Below are positions 34,294-42,821 of a DNA stretch of 64,000 nt, one piece after another. Below the pieces are notes generated by a model that was not told the origin of the DNA, ran no database searches, and worked only from the letters and a program-made list of their open reading frames with translations. How positions within the stretch are numbered: the first letter of the stretch is position 1; the number at the start of each line of letters is the position of its first letter. The translations under genes and the position numbers were made by a program. Source of the stretch: JAPHSX01 sp050298555 (GTDB taxonomy: Bacteria > Pseudomonadota > Gammaproteobacteria > Thiohalomonadales > Thiohalomonadaceae); contig JBNKUL010000037.1 in the NCBI GenBank assembly GCA_050298555.1, positions 25,702-89,701 on the forward strand, read 5' to 3'.

Positions 34294-34821
34294 CTAGCGC
34301 TTGGCACGTTTGAAGCGGGTAAAGGTGGTCTTCTCGTAATGGCCTTCGGCCACGAACTCACCCATCCACATAAACTCCTTTACCCCGGAGGTCTTGCCGG
34401 TATGGCGGTGGATGCGCTTGCCGTTGAGGTCAAAAAAGGCGATGACCGGGGTGGCGCGCACACGGTGCTTTTTGGTCGCGAACTCCTTCTGCGACATGGT
34501 CTCGCCCTTAAAGTCGGCAATCTCCACGTCGCCCTCGATGTCCACCGGGAACATCAGGAAGTGTTCGCGATAGTAGGCCTGCACCTCGGGCTGATTGAGC
34601 ACATTACCCTTCATGTACTGGCAGAAGGGGCACTCGTCCATCTCGAAGAAAAGCAGGATGCCCTTCTTGCCCTGGTCACGGGCATTCTGTAGCTCCTCGG
34701 AGAAATCGCCGAAGGTCTCATTGAAGAAGTACTGGTAGGGGTCGCGTGGCGCCTCCGCCTGGGCGGTACCGAACAGGGAGGTAACCAATAGCAGGGCCAG
34801 TGTCAGGATATTTTTTTTCAT
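34294..34821 (-). CDS. SoxW-like periplasmic thioredoxin (CPFC)
   Basis: This 175-residue protein has a signal peptide (to about A22) and a thioredoxin fold with active site CPFC at 64-67, the cis-Pro in 'RATPVIAFF' and a C-terminal basic tail. The pattern 'LLFFEMDECPFCQYMKGNVL' and the later 'MSQKEFA' match the first domain of the tandem thioredoxin at 55293, so they are paralogues. SoxW-type thioredoxins serve periplasmic thiol reduction, for instance of sulfur-oxidation proteins. No sox genes are in the window, so the partner is not known. It lies between the TlpA-type gene and TolC. Confidence 0.85.
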   Translation of the reverse strand: MKKNILTLALLLVTSLFGTAQAEAPRDPYQYFFNETFGDFSEELQNARDQGKKGILLFFEMDECPFCQYMKGNVLNQPEVQAYYREHFLMFPVDIEGDVEIADFKGETMSQKEFATKKHRVRATPVIAFFDLNGKRIHRHTGKTSGVKEFMWMGEFVAEGHYEKTTFTRFKRAKR

Positions 34822-34853
34822 TCTCTTCCCCGTGCAAGGCTGCGGCGTGTTCT

Positions 34854-35318
34854 CTATTTCTGCCGCTGTTGTGCAATAAAGTTTTCGATCGCCTCGGACG
34901 TCACCGCGCCCGTCTGCTTAGCCACCACCATACCATCGGGATCGATGAGATAGGTAGTAGGGTAATTCCTAATCCGCTCCAGCATCGGCATGTCGTCACT
35001 CATCGGCACAATCGGGTAGGTCATGAAGTTGTCCTCGACGAAACGCTGCAGCATCTCCGGCGGCAGCTCCTCCATGTCGATTCCCACCACAACCGCGTCG
35101 CTGTCCTTGTGGTTTTCATGGAACAGGACCAGTTCCGGGATCTCCGCCAGGCAGGGGGGACACCAGGTGGCCCAGTAGTTGAGCACAATCCACTTGCCGC
35201 GATATTCGGAGAGTTTGACGCTCTTACCCTCCAGGTCGGTAAAGTGGAAATCAACCGGGTTGGCCAGCAGCGGCTGGCTTGCCAGCAATGTAACAAGCAG
35301 AAGCAGTCGTTTAAGCAT
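34854..35318 (-). CDS. TlpA/ResA-type thiol-disulfide protein
   Basis: This 154-residue protein has a signal peptide (MLKRLLLLVTLLAS to about A19) and an AhpC-TSA/redoxin fold with CPPC at 53-56 in 'NYWATWCPPC', and the cis-Pro in 'YPTTYLI'. It is of the TlpA/ResA kind that reduces disulfides in apocytochrome c and other envelope proteins. With 41 CxxCH motifs encoded elsewhere in the window that role would be useful, but the link is only inference. The start at ATG within the YqhA gene end (8-base overlap) is preferred over a longer frame that lacks a signal peptide. Confidence 0.9.
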   Translation of the reverse strand: MLKRLLLLVTLLASQPLLANPVDFHFTDLEGKSVKLSEYRGKWIVLNYWATWCPPCLAEIPELVLFHENHKDSDAVVVGIDMEELPPEMLQRFVEDNFMTYPIVPMSDDMPMLERIRNYPTTYLIDPDGMVVAKQTGAVTSEAIENFIAQQRQK

Positions 35319-35874
35319 GATTATCTCCGGTTGATGACTTCTTTTCGTCCTTATGCTCCCCCGCATGGGAGAGGTAGAGCGCCAGCCCCAGCAGGCTGAT
35401 ACCGCCGGCCAGGTAGAGCAGTTCCAGCGGCGAGGCAAACTTCATGCTGATGGCGTGTTCGAAGAACTTCACCACCAGAATCATCAGGATCACCTTGGCC
35501 AGGCGCCCCTTAAGGTCATCAAGGCTGGTGATCAGCAGCACGTTGGAGGAGGTCTCCGAGTTCTCGGCCTTGTCGATCTTACTGATAAACAGCTCATAGA
35601 GGCCAAGCGCAAAGATCAGCAACACCGTGGCCAGCAGGTAGCCGTCGACGATCTCCACCACATGGGTGATGGTGGTGCTACGCAGGGTGTTACGTTCGGC
35701 AACCCCCAGGGTGGAGGAGGCGTAGTCACCCAGGTGGCTGATCATAAAGTAGGCATCGACCGTCGCCATATAGAAGACCGCCAGGGAGCTCAACAGGCTG
35801 GCAACCACGGCAAACAGCACCGCGAAACGGCTCTCCCACAACACCCCTTCAAACAGCTTTTCTACAGACTTCAT
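35311..35874 (-). CDS. YqhA family (UPF0114) membrane protein
   Basis: This 187-residue inner-membrane protein has three to four helices and the UPF0114 pattern: 'LFEGVLWESRFAVLFAVVASLLSSL' at the start, 'HVVEIVDGYLLATVLLIFALGLYELF' in the middle and 'ILVVKFFEHA' later. A charged C-terminal tail follows. The function of the family is not established. The start was moved to the ATG preceded by GAGAG; a farther upstream ATG adds 17 residues unlike the family. It is first in the run YqhA-TlpA-thioredoxin-TolC-adaptor-AcyP. Confidence 0.9.
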   Translation of the reverse strand: MKSVEKLFEGVLWESRFAVLFAVVASLLSSLAVFYMATVDAYFMISHLGDYASSTLGVAERNTLRSTTITHVVEIVDGYLLATVLLIFALGLYELFISKIDKAENSETSSNVLLITSLDDLKGRLAKVILMILVVKFFEHAISMKFASPLELLYLAGGISLLGLALYLSHAGEHKDEKKSSTGDNHA

Positions 35875-35922
35875 TGGTACTCTCACCCTATAAACGGTTG
35901 CTAAATTTATGATCATCACAGA

Positions 35923-35951
35923 CAAAAGAAAAGGGCCCCCAATGGGGGCCC
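35923..35951 (-). terminator. Rho-independent terminator after the LysM lipoprotein gene
   Basis: An eight-pair GGGCCCCC/GGGGGCCC stem with a three-base loop is followed on the minus strand by TTTTCTTTTG. It lies just past the lipoprotein gene and before the YqhA operon, isolating the two. Confidence 0.88.
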
Positions 35952-35976
35952 CTTCGTCACCAGCCTGTAGTGTGGC

Positions 35977-36585
35977 TTACTGGGCGAGGTAGGCCTCGTC
36001 AGTGGCCTCTACTACACCGAGAGACCAGGCGCCGCGGGTGCGGGCGTGGTTGACGGCGGCATCGATCTCAGCGGCGGAAGCATCACGCTGGATGGAGAGG
36101 TTCTGGCCGGGGAAGATCAGGTCGGCGTCCTGAATCTGGCTGCGGTTGGCCTTGTAGATCAGCGGCCACTGGTAAGGGTTGCCGTAGATTTCGCTCTTGG
36201 CGGAGATGCCCCACAGGGTATCACCAAGGACGACGGTGTAGCTGCTGGCCGTGGTCTCCTCCATCTTGGCAAGCTCGGCCTCCTTCTGGGCCAGAGCGTT
36301 CTCGGCCTGACGGCGTGCCTGGTTGGCCAGCTGGATCGCCTTACCGGTATCACCGGCCTTCAGCGCCTCCTCGGCCTGCTTGATCATCGCTGCGGTGTCG
36401 CGCCATGCGGCACCGGCAGCCTCGGCCTCAGCATTTGCTGCCTTGGCATCGGCAATCGCACGTTCCGCCAGGGCTACCTGATCCACAGCAGGCTGCTCGG
36501 GCTCCGGGGTGCTGGCACAACCTACTGCAATGCTCAGTACCAGTGCGATCAGGGCTACACCCTTGAATCCTTTGAGAAGTTTCAT
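35977..36585 (-). CDS. LysM-domain lipoprotein
   Basis: This 202-residue protein has a lipoprotein signal with lipobox AVGC near residue 23. A helical, Ala-rich region (about 30-110) resembles DUF4398. A LysM-type domain (about 117-165) follows, with 'YTVVLGDTLWGISA', NPYQWPLIYKANR and 'LIFPGQNLSI'. The C-terminal 37 residues are unassigned. LysM binds peptidoglycan, so it probably ties outer membrane to cell wall. It shares the helical segment type with the smaller lipoprotein upstream (36732-37040) but is separated from it by 146 bases. A strong terminator follows. Confidence 0.9.
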   Translation of the reverse strand: MKLLKGFKGVALIALVLSIAVGCASTPEPEQPAVDQVALAERAIADAKAANAEAEAAGAAWRDTAAMIKQAEEALKAGDTGKAIQLANQARRQAENALAQKEAELAKMEETTASSYTVVLGDTLWGISAKSEIYGNPYQWPLIYKANRSQIQDADLIFPGQNLSIQRDASAAEIDAAVNHARTRGAWSLGVVEATDEAYLAQ

Positions 36586-36731
36586 CGTCTGTTGACTCCG
36601 CCGTTTAAGATTGTTCGTTAAGTTAATGAAAAATTAGCGTATTAAGGTTCAAATTAGCACTTGCCCCAAAACCGTGTCAAGGCTGGGGATGAGGAGTACG
36701 ACACGGTTTTCACATAACAGTGGGAATAAGT

Positions 36732-37040
36732 TTAGCGGCCCCTCGCCGCCAGCGCCTCGTCACGGGCCTTGATCGCCAACGCCTTGGCCACCGAGGCGGC
36801 CATTCTTGCCGCCTCATACTCCCCCTGGTTAAGGGTCTTGGTGGCCAGCTCCAGCGAGTCCTCGGCACTGCGTAGCTTCTGCTCGGCATATTTCTCCGCC
36901 TGGGCCTCCCGGGCCGCTTCCACCGCCTGACGGGCATCGCTCATCTCCTGCACCGGCGGCACCACGGCACAGGCGCCGAGGAGCAGGAGCGCCAACAGGA
37001 GAGGAAGAAAAAATTTGTTTTTATTCAGAAACATAGTCAT
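36732..37040 (-). CDS. DUF4398 lipoprotein
   Basis: This small protein of 102 residues has lipobox LLGAC near 21 and a DUF4398 helical domain (SDARQAVEAAREAQAEKYA, then SLELATKTLNQGEYEAARM). DUF4398 is often found in outer-membrane lipoproteins next to OmpA or LysM proteins; its function is unknown. I start at the in-frame ATG closest to the hydrophobic core; a longer frame gives no signal peptide and is unlikely. It is divergent from wrbA. Confidence 0.85.
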   Translation of the reverse strand: MTMFLNKNKFFLPLLLALLLLGACAVVPPVQEMSDARQAVEAAREAQAEKYAEQKLRSAEDSLELATKTLNQGEYEAARMAASVAKALAIKARDEALAARGR

Positions 37041-37172
37041 CCGGATAGGCCCGTTAACACGGCTGTGCAGCAGGCAATTACAAGTTGTGGTGACGCTATC
37101 ACCGGCCCTATAGGCTGTCAAGCCAAGAGCCGGTAGAATAGCCGCCTCCCGCAACCACCTGGATATCCTGCC

Positions 37173-37775
37173 ATGAGCGAAATACTGGTTCTCTACTACA
37201 GCCGCCACGGCGCCACCGCCGAGATGGCCCGGCTCATTGCCCGCGGCGTCGAGGAGGTTGAGGGGATGACTGCACGGCTGCGCACCGTGCCCGAGGTCTC
37301 AACCGTCTGTGAGGCGAGCGCCGACACTATCCCCGACGAGGGGGCCCCCTACGTCGAGCTGGACGATATGAAGGAGTGCGCCGGACTGGCCCTGGGCAGC
37401 CCCACCCGCTTCGGCAATATGGCCGCACCGATGAAATACTTCATCGACAACACCTCGCCGCTGTGGCTCTCGGGAACGATGATCGGCAAACCGGCGGCGG
37501 TATTCACCTCCACCTCCAGCCTGCACGGCGGCCAGGAGAGCACCCTGCTCTCCATGATGTTGCCGCTGCTGCACCACGGCATGTTGATCACCGGCCTGCC
37601 CTACAGCGAGACCGACCTGCTCCACACCACCGGCGGCGGCACCCCCTACGGCGCCAGCCACCACGCCGGGGCCGACAATAAGCTAGCGCTGAGCGAGGCC
37701 GAACACCGCCTCTGCATCGCCCTGGGCAAACGCCTCGCCGCCACCGCCAGCGCCCTGGAGGCAAACAATGGATAA
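37173..37775 (+). CDS. wrbA: WrbA-type NAD(P)H:quinone oxidoreductase
   Basis: This 200-residue flavodoxin-like protein has the FMN phosphate loop 'YYSRHGATAEMARL' at 9-22, the PTRFGNM motif that is a WrbA hallmark (about 76-82), and 'TSTSSLHGGQESTL' (FMN/quinone site). It reduces quinones by two electrons with NAD(P)H, giving protection against semiquinone radicals. Length matches E. coli WrbA (198). The last eight bases overlap the start of the DUF2069 gene, a common pair in gammaproteobacteria. Confidence 0.94.
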   Translation: MSEILVLYYSRHGATAEMARLIARGVEEVEGMTARLRTVPEVSTVCEASADTIPDEGAPYVELDDMKECAGLALGSPTRFGNMAAPMKYFIDNTSPLWLSGTMIGKPAAVFTSTSSLHGGQESTLLSMMLPLLHHGMLITGLPYSETDLLHTTGGGTPYGASHHAGADNKLALSEAEHRLCIALGKRLAATASALEANNG

Positions 37776-38133
37776 GCTGCGCCGCGCCCGCATTTTTGCC
37801 CTCTGCGGCTATTTCGGCCTGCTGCTGCTGTTTCCACTGTGGTATGGCTGGCTGTCGCCAACCGAACTGCCGCTGCTGCTGGTGCTGGGGCTGCTGATGG
37901 GACCGCTGCTGTTTCCGCTGCACGGTCTCTACTACGGTCGCCCCTACACCTACGCCTGGAGCAGCTTTCTCGCCCTGTTCTACTTCATCCACGCGGTGGT
38001 GGAGCTCTACAGCACGCCGGAAGACCGCTACCTGGCGCTGCTGGAGCTGCTATTGAGCCTGTCGTTCTACATCGGCAGTGTGGTCTACGCGCGGCTGGGC
38101 GGCCGGGAGTTGAAGAAGAAGCAGGAAGGCTGA
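37768..38133 (+). CDS. DUF2069 membrane protein
   Basis: This 121-residue inner-membrane protein has four predicted helices and the DUF2069 pattern 'GLYYGRPYTYAWSSFLALFYFIHAVVELYS'. Function is unknown, but the gene habitually follows wrbA, as here, with an eight-base overlap. Its end lies one base from the convergent end of hda. Confidence 0.9.
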   Translation: MDKLRRARIFALCGYFGLLLLFPLWYGWLSPTELPLLLVLGLLMGPLLFPLHGLYYGRPYTYAWSSFLALFYFIHAVVELYSTPEDRYLALLELLLSLSFYIGSVVYARLGGRELKKKQEG

Positions 38134-38134
38134 C

Positions 38135-38821
38135 CTACTGAATAAAGGTTTTGACGAAGGGAATGGTCAGCTTGCGCTGTGCCGCCAACGAGCCTTCGTC
38201 CAACCGGTCCAGGAGTTCGAACAGGTAGTGCATATCGCGCGAGCCGTGGTTGAGCAGGTATTCGGCCACCTCTACCGGCAGCTCCATGCCGCGCTGCCCG
38301 GCACGCATTCGAAGCGCCTCGGACTTTCCGGCATCATCCAGCGGTTGCAGCTGGAACACCGGCCCCCACCCCAGGCGTGACAACAGGTCGGGCAGCTCGA
38401 TACCCAGGGCTGCCGGCGCACCGTTACCGGCCACCACCATGCGGTGGCCGGCATCCCGGACACGGTTGTAGAGGTGGAACAGGGCCTGCTCCCACTCCGG
38501 GTTTCCCGCCAGCAGCTCCACATCGTCTATCGCCACCAGCGCCATCTGTTCCATCCCCTCGAGCATCTGCGGCGACATTGCCAGGCACTCGGCCAGCGGC
38601 AGATAGGCGGCCAGTCCACTCTCTTCGCCCACCTGGTGGCAAGCGGCCTGCAACAGGTGGCTGCGCCCGCTGCCCACCGCGCCACCTATATAGATAAAGG
38701 GCTCGGCCGCCGCCTGCAGGGCGTGGCGCACCGCCGCATTGGCGCCGGGGAGGAAGTTGGCGAAGGTGGCACCGTCCCTGAGACCGATGCGCAGGGGGAT
38801 CTGTTGTCCGGATGAACTCAT
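38135..38821 (-). CDS. hda: DnaA regulatory inactivator Hda
   Basis: This 228-residue AAA+ protein is homologous to the DnaA ATPase domain. An N-terminal clamp-binding motif QQIPLRI (6-12), P-loop 'IGGAVGSGRSHLLQA', Walker B 'LVAIDDVELLAG' and a Box VII arginine region are present. With the sliding clamp it stimulates ATP hydrolysis by DnaA and so limits initiation of replication. Length matches the E. coli protein (about 233). It is last in the DUF2066-pgsA-perM-hda run, six bases after perM. Confidence 0.93.
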   Translation of the reverse strand: MSSSGQQIPLRIGLRDGATFANFLPGANAAVRHALQAAAEPFIYIGGAVGSGRSHLLQAACHQVGEESGLAAYLPLAECLAMSPQMLEGMEQMALVAIDDVELLAGNPEWEQALFHLYNRVRDAGHRMVVAGNGAPAALGIELPDLLSRLGWGPVFQLQPLDDAGKSEALRMRAGQRGMELPVEVAEYLLNHGSRDMHYLFELLDRLDEGSLAAQRKLTIPFVKTFIQ

Positions 38822-38827
38822 AGGATG

Positions 38828-39895
38828 TCAGGAGGACTCTTCTGTTTCCGCATAGAGGCTGCTTTCGACGTAGCGCTCGTGGGTATAGCGCAGCAACACC
38901 ATCACCACCGCCGCCACCGGCAGGGCGAGCAGGATACCGAAAAAGCCGAACAGTTGACCACCGGCCAACACCGCGAAGATCACCGCCACCGGGTGCAGGC
39001 CGATCTTCTCGCCCACCAGCATGGGGGTCAGCACCATCCCCTCGATCATCTGGCCGATGCCGAAGACGATGGCGACGTAGAGCAGCGGCAGCGCCTCATG
39101 GAACTGCATCATCGCGGCGATACCGGCGGCGACGATACCGACGATAAAGCCCAGGTAGGGGACGAAGCTGACCACTCCGGCCAGCATACCGATGAGCAGT
39201 GCCAGCTCCAGGCCGACGATAGTCAGCCCTACCGAGTAGATGATCCCCAGCGCCAGCATCACTGTCATCTGGCCACGCAGGAAGGCCCCCAACACCTCAT
39301 CGGAGGAGCGTGCCAACCTGGCCACCACCGCCTCGTAGCGGCGCGGCAACAACTCGTGCACCCGCGCCACCAGGATGTCCCAGTCGCGCAACATGTAGAA
39401 GGTGACCACGGGGATCAGCACCAGATTGGCCAGCCCGGCGAGCAGGGCACCGCCCGACTTGGAGACCACTCCCAACACCCCCTTCATCGCCCCACCGGCC
39501 TGCTGCCACTGGCTGCGCAACGAGTCCGCCAGTGCGCCCAGGTCGAGGATAGGGCCATCAAGACCGAGGCGCTCACTGATTGCCGGTATCGCCACCTGCT
39601 GCAGCCAGTGGAAGTATTGCGGCAATTTACTGATCAGCAGGGTGACCTGCCGCTCCAGCATCGGCACCAGGATCAACAGCAGCAGCAGCGCGGCCAGGGA
39701 GAGGGTAACGAAGACGGTGATCACCGAGAGGGTACGCGAGAACTTCCACTCCTCCAGGCGATCCACCAGGGGATCGCCGATATAGGCGAGCACGGCACCC
39801 GCGAGAAACGGTGTCAGCACCGGCGCCAGTAGATAGAGCAGCCCCCCGCTGAAGCTCAACCCGGCCAGCAGAAACCACTTTTGTGATTCAGTCAC
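38828..39895 (-). CDS. AI-2E/PerM family transporter
   Basis: This 355-residue inner-membrane protein has about eight helices and the family signature 'VVSFVPYLGFIVGIVAAGI' in the middle and 'VLTPMLVGEKIGLHPVAVI' later. Members include PerM, the AI-2 exporter TqsA and Na+/H+ antiporters, so the substrate cannot be assigned. Its ATG overlaps the stop of pgsA by four bases, and hda follows in the same direction; this neighbourhood is the one usual for perM. Confidence 0.9.
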   Translation of the reverse strand: MTESQKWFLLAGLSFSGGLLYLLAPVLTPFLAGAVLAYIGDPLVDRLEEWKFSRTLSVITVFVTLSLAALLLLLILVPMLERQVTLLISKLPQYFHWLQQVAIPAISERLGLDGPILDLGALADSLRSQWQQAGGAMKGVLGVVSKSGGALLAGLANLVLIPVVTFYMLRDWDILVARVHELLPRRYEAVVARLARSSDEVLGAFLRGQMTVMLALGIIYSVGLTIVGLELALLIGMLAGVVSFVPYLGFIVGIVAAGIAAMMQFHEALPLLYVAIVFGIGQMIEGMVLTPMLVGEKIGLHPVAVIFAVLAGGQLFGFFGILLALPVAAVVMVLLRYTHERYVESSLYAETEESS

Positions 39896-40452
39896 TCCCT
39901 TCTCTCCCTCTTAATCTCTAGCGCCAACTTCGACCAGGACCATACGTAGTGCCCACCGCTGAGCAGTGTGGTGGCGGTCACCAGGGCGATTATTGCGCCT
40001 AGCCCCCAAGCTGGAAGCGACAGGCCGATCGGCAGTGCCATTACCAGCAACACCAGCAGGATCTGAAACAGGGTGTTGGCCTTGCTGATACGGGTGGGTG
40101 CCAGCTCGATATCGCTGACAAAGCGGTGAAACGCCAGACTGCCGGATATGATCACCACATCACGCCCCAGCACCAGCACCACCAACCAGCCTGGCAACAG
40201 CCCCAGCCAGCCCAGTGTGATATAGCTGGCGGCCATCAGCAGCTTGTCGGCCAGCGGGTCGAGAATCGCCCCCAGGCGCGAGCGCCAGTCAAAACGGCGT
40301 GCCAGATAGCCGTCGAGGCCGTCGCTGGCACCGGCCAGGGCAAACAGCGCCAGGGCCGTGGCGAAATCATCACGCAGCAACATCAACACCACGGGGGGCA
40401 CCAGCAGGATGCGGATAATACAGATCAGATTGGGGATATCGCGCGCTTTCAC
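39892..40452 (-). CDS. pgsA: CDP-diacylglycerol--glycerol-3-phosphate phosphatidyltransferase-like protein
   Basis: This 186-residue inner-membrane enzyme has the CDP-alcohol motif in 'DGLDGYLARRFDWRSRLGAILDPLADK' (D, D, G, D, D all kept) and about four hydrophobic segments. Length matches PgsA (182 in E. coli), which makes phosphatidylglycerol phosphate. A related cardiolipin synthase subtype would look the same, so exact specificity is not proved. It overlaps the DUF2066 gene by four bases upstream and perM by four bases downstream, a tightly coupled group. Confidence 0.85.
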   Translation of the reverse strand: MKARDIPNLICIIRILLVPPVVLMLLRDDFATALALFALAGASDGLDGYLARRFDWRSRLGAILDPLADKLLMAASYITLGWLGLLPGWLVVLVLGRDVVIISGSLAFHRFVSDIELAPTRISKANTLFQILLVLLVMALPIGLSLPAWGLGAIIALVTATTLLSGGHYVWSWSKLALEIKRERRE

Positions 40453-41654
40453 GGCAGCAGGCGGTAGTAGCGCTCCATCAGTGCGGGCTGCTGCTGGTAG
40501 ACCGCCATCTCATGCTGAAACTCGTTAGCGCCCTCGCCCCCCTCGTCACTCGAGGCCGGCTGCCCGGGCTCTACCGCCTGTTCCGGCAAAGCCGGCTGTT
40601 CGAGCTGCAGCGGCGCCTCGACCTGCACCAGGCGATCGCCCATGGCGATCGCCTGCAGTACCGTGTCGCTGCCGCCCTCGACCTGCAGCAGGAAGTTGCT
40701 TGAGGTGGCATCGACACGCCGTAACGTTACGGCAGAGACCCCGTGCAGTGAGTGCAGGTAGTCGGTCACGCGGCGGTGGGCGGCCATACTCTCTATACCA
40801 CCGATATGTAGTACCAGCTGCTCGACACCCATGTAGCTGCTCTCGGCGAAGCGCTGTGACAGATAGTCGCTGCTGCCGCCGACACCGCTGGCGATTACCG
40901 CCATCACATCCTCGGAGGTGTGGCGCCACTCGTGTACATCGCCCTGGTAGAGCAGCATCCAGCGTGCCTCCCAGGCGCCGCCGGCGGCATAGAGCTTGCC
41001 CACCAGCACCGCCTGGGGCTCATAACGCGCGGAGGCGCGCTGGATGGTGTCGACGAAGCCGCCCCAGACATCCACGATGCGCAGCTGCGACTGGTCGGTC
41101 AGATCGAGCAGCGGCAGGCGTATCGGGATGGCGCGACGCTGCGACTCGGCATCCAGCACCTCACGCACCAGCCCCTCATCGTTGGCCCCCACCAGTACCC
41201 GTTGCGAGCCCTCCTCTACCGCCAGCCACACCAGGGTCGTCGGACGTGCCGCGCTCCAGACGGTAAAGCCGTATCGGCGCAGCAGGTCGTCGATGCTGCC
41301 GCTGTCGAAGCTCACCCACAGCATCAGTCGGCTCTCCTTGACCGGCTCATCGCCCTCAGCGGGCTGGCGCTCCTCCGGCGGGATCGCCTCACTGCGGTAA
41401 CGATACTGGCGTACGTAGCGCGAGGCGTCCGCCATCGCGCTGAGGATCACCTCCTCTTGCAGGATACGGCTGTTACCGCTCACCTTGAGCAGCACCGCGG
41501 CCATCGCCTCGCCCATGGCGGTGGTACGGGCGACCGCCCCCTGATCGGCGGCCTCCACCTCAGCCTCGTAAAGGCCATCAGATTGCGAGGCCTGCAGCGG
41601 CAGGGCCCAGAAACAGAGCAGGGCGAAAAGGTTATATAGATTAAGGTTTCTCAT
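40449..41654 (-). CDS. DUF2066 secreted protein
   Basis: This 401-residue protein has a signal peptide ending in LQAS (about 23). The DUF2066 region runs about 25-330, with 'VLLKVSGNSRIL', 'YRSEAIPPEERQPAEGDE' and 'LWVSFDSGSIDDLLRRYGF'. Function is not known. The gene is nearly always divergent from purM in gammaproteobacteria, as here, and precedes pgsA, perM and hda. An acidic Gly/Ala/Glu-rich stretch near the C-terminus is not part of the domain. Confidence 0.9.
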   Translation of the reverse strand: MRNLNLYNLFALLCFWALPLQASQSDGLYEAEVEAADQGAVARTTAMGEAMAAVLLKVSGNSRILQEEVILSAMADASRYVRQYRYRSEAIPPEERQPAEGDEPVKESRLMLWVSFDSGSIDDLLRRYGFTVWSAARPTTLVWLAVEEGSQRVLVGANDEGLVREVLDAESQRRAIPIRLPLLDLTDQSQLRIVDVWGGFVDTIQRASARYEPQAVLVGKLYAAGGAWEARWMLLYQGDVHEWRHTSEDVMAVIASGVGGSSDYLSQRFAESSYMGVEQLVLHIGGIESMAAHRRVTDYLHSLHGVSAVTLRRVDATSSNFLLQVEGGSDTVLQAIAMGDRLVQVEAPLQLEQPALPEQAVEPGQPASSDEGGEGANEFQHEMAVYQQQPALMERYYRLLP

Positions 41655-41774
41655 GTGAGCGCAAGCTATGCCAGTGCATGGCTCAAGTCAAGGCAGGACA
41701 GGAAGACGCCACCGCGGCGTGCTGGTAGAATACGCCGTTTCTTTTTATGCCCTTTTCTCTGGGAGAGCAGATCC

Positions 41775-42821
41775 GTGAGCGACAAACAGCAATCATCCGG
41801 CCTCAGCTATCGCGACGCCGGTGTAGACATTGATGCCGGCAACAGCCTGGTCGAGCGCATTAAGCCCCATGCCAAGCGCACCATGCGCCCCGAGGTATTG
41901 GGCGGTCTGGGCGGTTTCGGCGCGCTGTTCGAGATCCCGCTGGATCGCTACAGGGAGCCGGTACTGGTCTCCGGCACCGACGGCGTCGGCACCAAGCTGA
42001 AGCTGGCGATGGACATGGGCAAGCACGACACCATCGGCATCGATCTGGTGGCGATGTGTGTTAACGACCTCATCGTCGGTGGCGCCGAGCCGCTGTTCTT
42101 CCTCGACTACTACGCCACCGGCCACCTCAACGTCGACGCCGCCGCCGATGTGGTCAAGGGTATCGCCGACGGCTGTGAGATGTCCGGCTGTTCGCTGACC
42201 GGCGGTGAGACCGCCGAAATGCCCGGCATGTACGAAGGCGACGACTACGACCTGGCGGGCTTCTGCGTCGGCATCGTGGAGAAGAGTGGCGTCATCGACG
42301 GCTCCAAGGTGAAGGCGGGCGACACCCTGCTCGGCATCGCCTCCTCCGGCCCCCACTCCAACGGCTACTCCCTGGTGCGCAAGGTGCTGGAAGTAAGTGG
42401 GGCCTCACTCTCCGACGAGTTCCACGGCAAGACCCTGGGAGAGACCCTGCTGGAGCCGACCCGTATTTACGTCAAACCGCTGCTCGACCTGATCGGCAAG
42501 GTCGACGTCCACTCCCTCTGCCATATCACCGGCGGCGGCCTGCCCGAGAACCTGCCCCGTGTGCTGCCCGACAACTGCCGCGCCGTCATCGACAGCAACA
42601 GCTGGCAGCGCCCGCCGGTGTTTGACTGGCTGCAACAGCAGGGCAATATCGCCGACAGCGAGATGTACCGCACCTTCAACTGCGGCGTCGGCATGGTGGT
42701 CGCGGTCAGTGCCGAGCAGGCCGAGCAGGCCATCGAGATCTTGAAGGCCAACGGTGAAGAGGCCGTGGTCATCGGCACCATCGAGGAGTTCAGCGAAGGC
42801 GAGCAGGTCGTCATCAACTGA
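41775..42821 (+). CDS. purM: Phosphoribosylformylglycinamidine cyclo-ligase
   Basis: This 348-residue enzyme (AIR synthetase) uses ATP to close the imidazole ring in de novo purine synthesis. Signature parts are 'SYRDAGVDIDAGN', 'SGTDGVGTKLKLA', 'GGETAEMPGMY' and 'ITGGGLPENLPRVLP'. I start it at a GTG with GGGAG nine bases before; the upstream open frame (40 more codons) has no ribosome site or homology. Length agrees with the E. coli enzyme (345). The TGA stop shares a base with the ATG of purN. Confidence 0.96.
   Translation: MSDKQQSSGLSYRDAGVDIDAGNSLVERIKPHAKRTMRPEVLGGLGGFGALFEIPLDRYREPVLVSGTDGVGTKLKLAMDMGKHDTIGIDLVAMCVNDLIVGGAEPLFFLDYYATGHLNVDAAADVVKGIADGCEMSGCSLTGGETAEMPGMYEGDDYDLAGFCVGIVEKSGVIDGSKVKAGDTLLGIASSGPHSNGYSLVRKVLEVSGASLSDEFHGKTLGETLLEPTRIYVKPLLDLIGKVDVHSLCHITGGGLPENLPRVLPDNCRAVIDSNSWQRPPVFDWLQQQGNIADSEMYRTFNCGVGMVVAVSAEQAEQAIEILKANGEEAVVIGTIEEFSEGEQVVIN

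Noticed and set aside
41655..41774. 40 extra codons at the start of purM
   Set aside because: There is no ribosome site or similarity to PurM. The GTG with GGGAG upstream gives the standard length.
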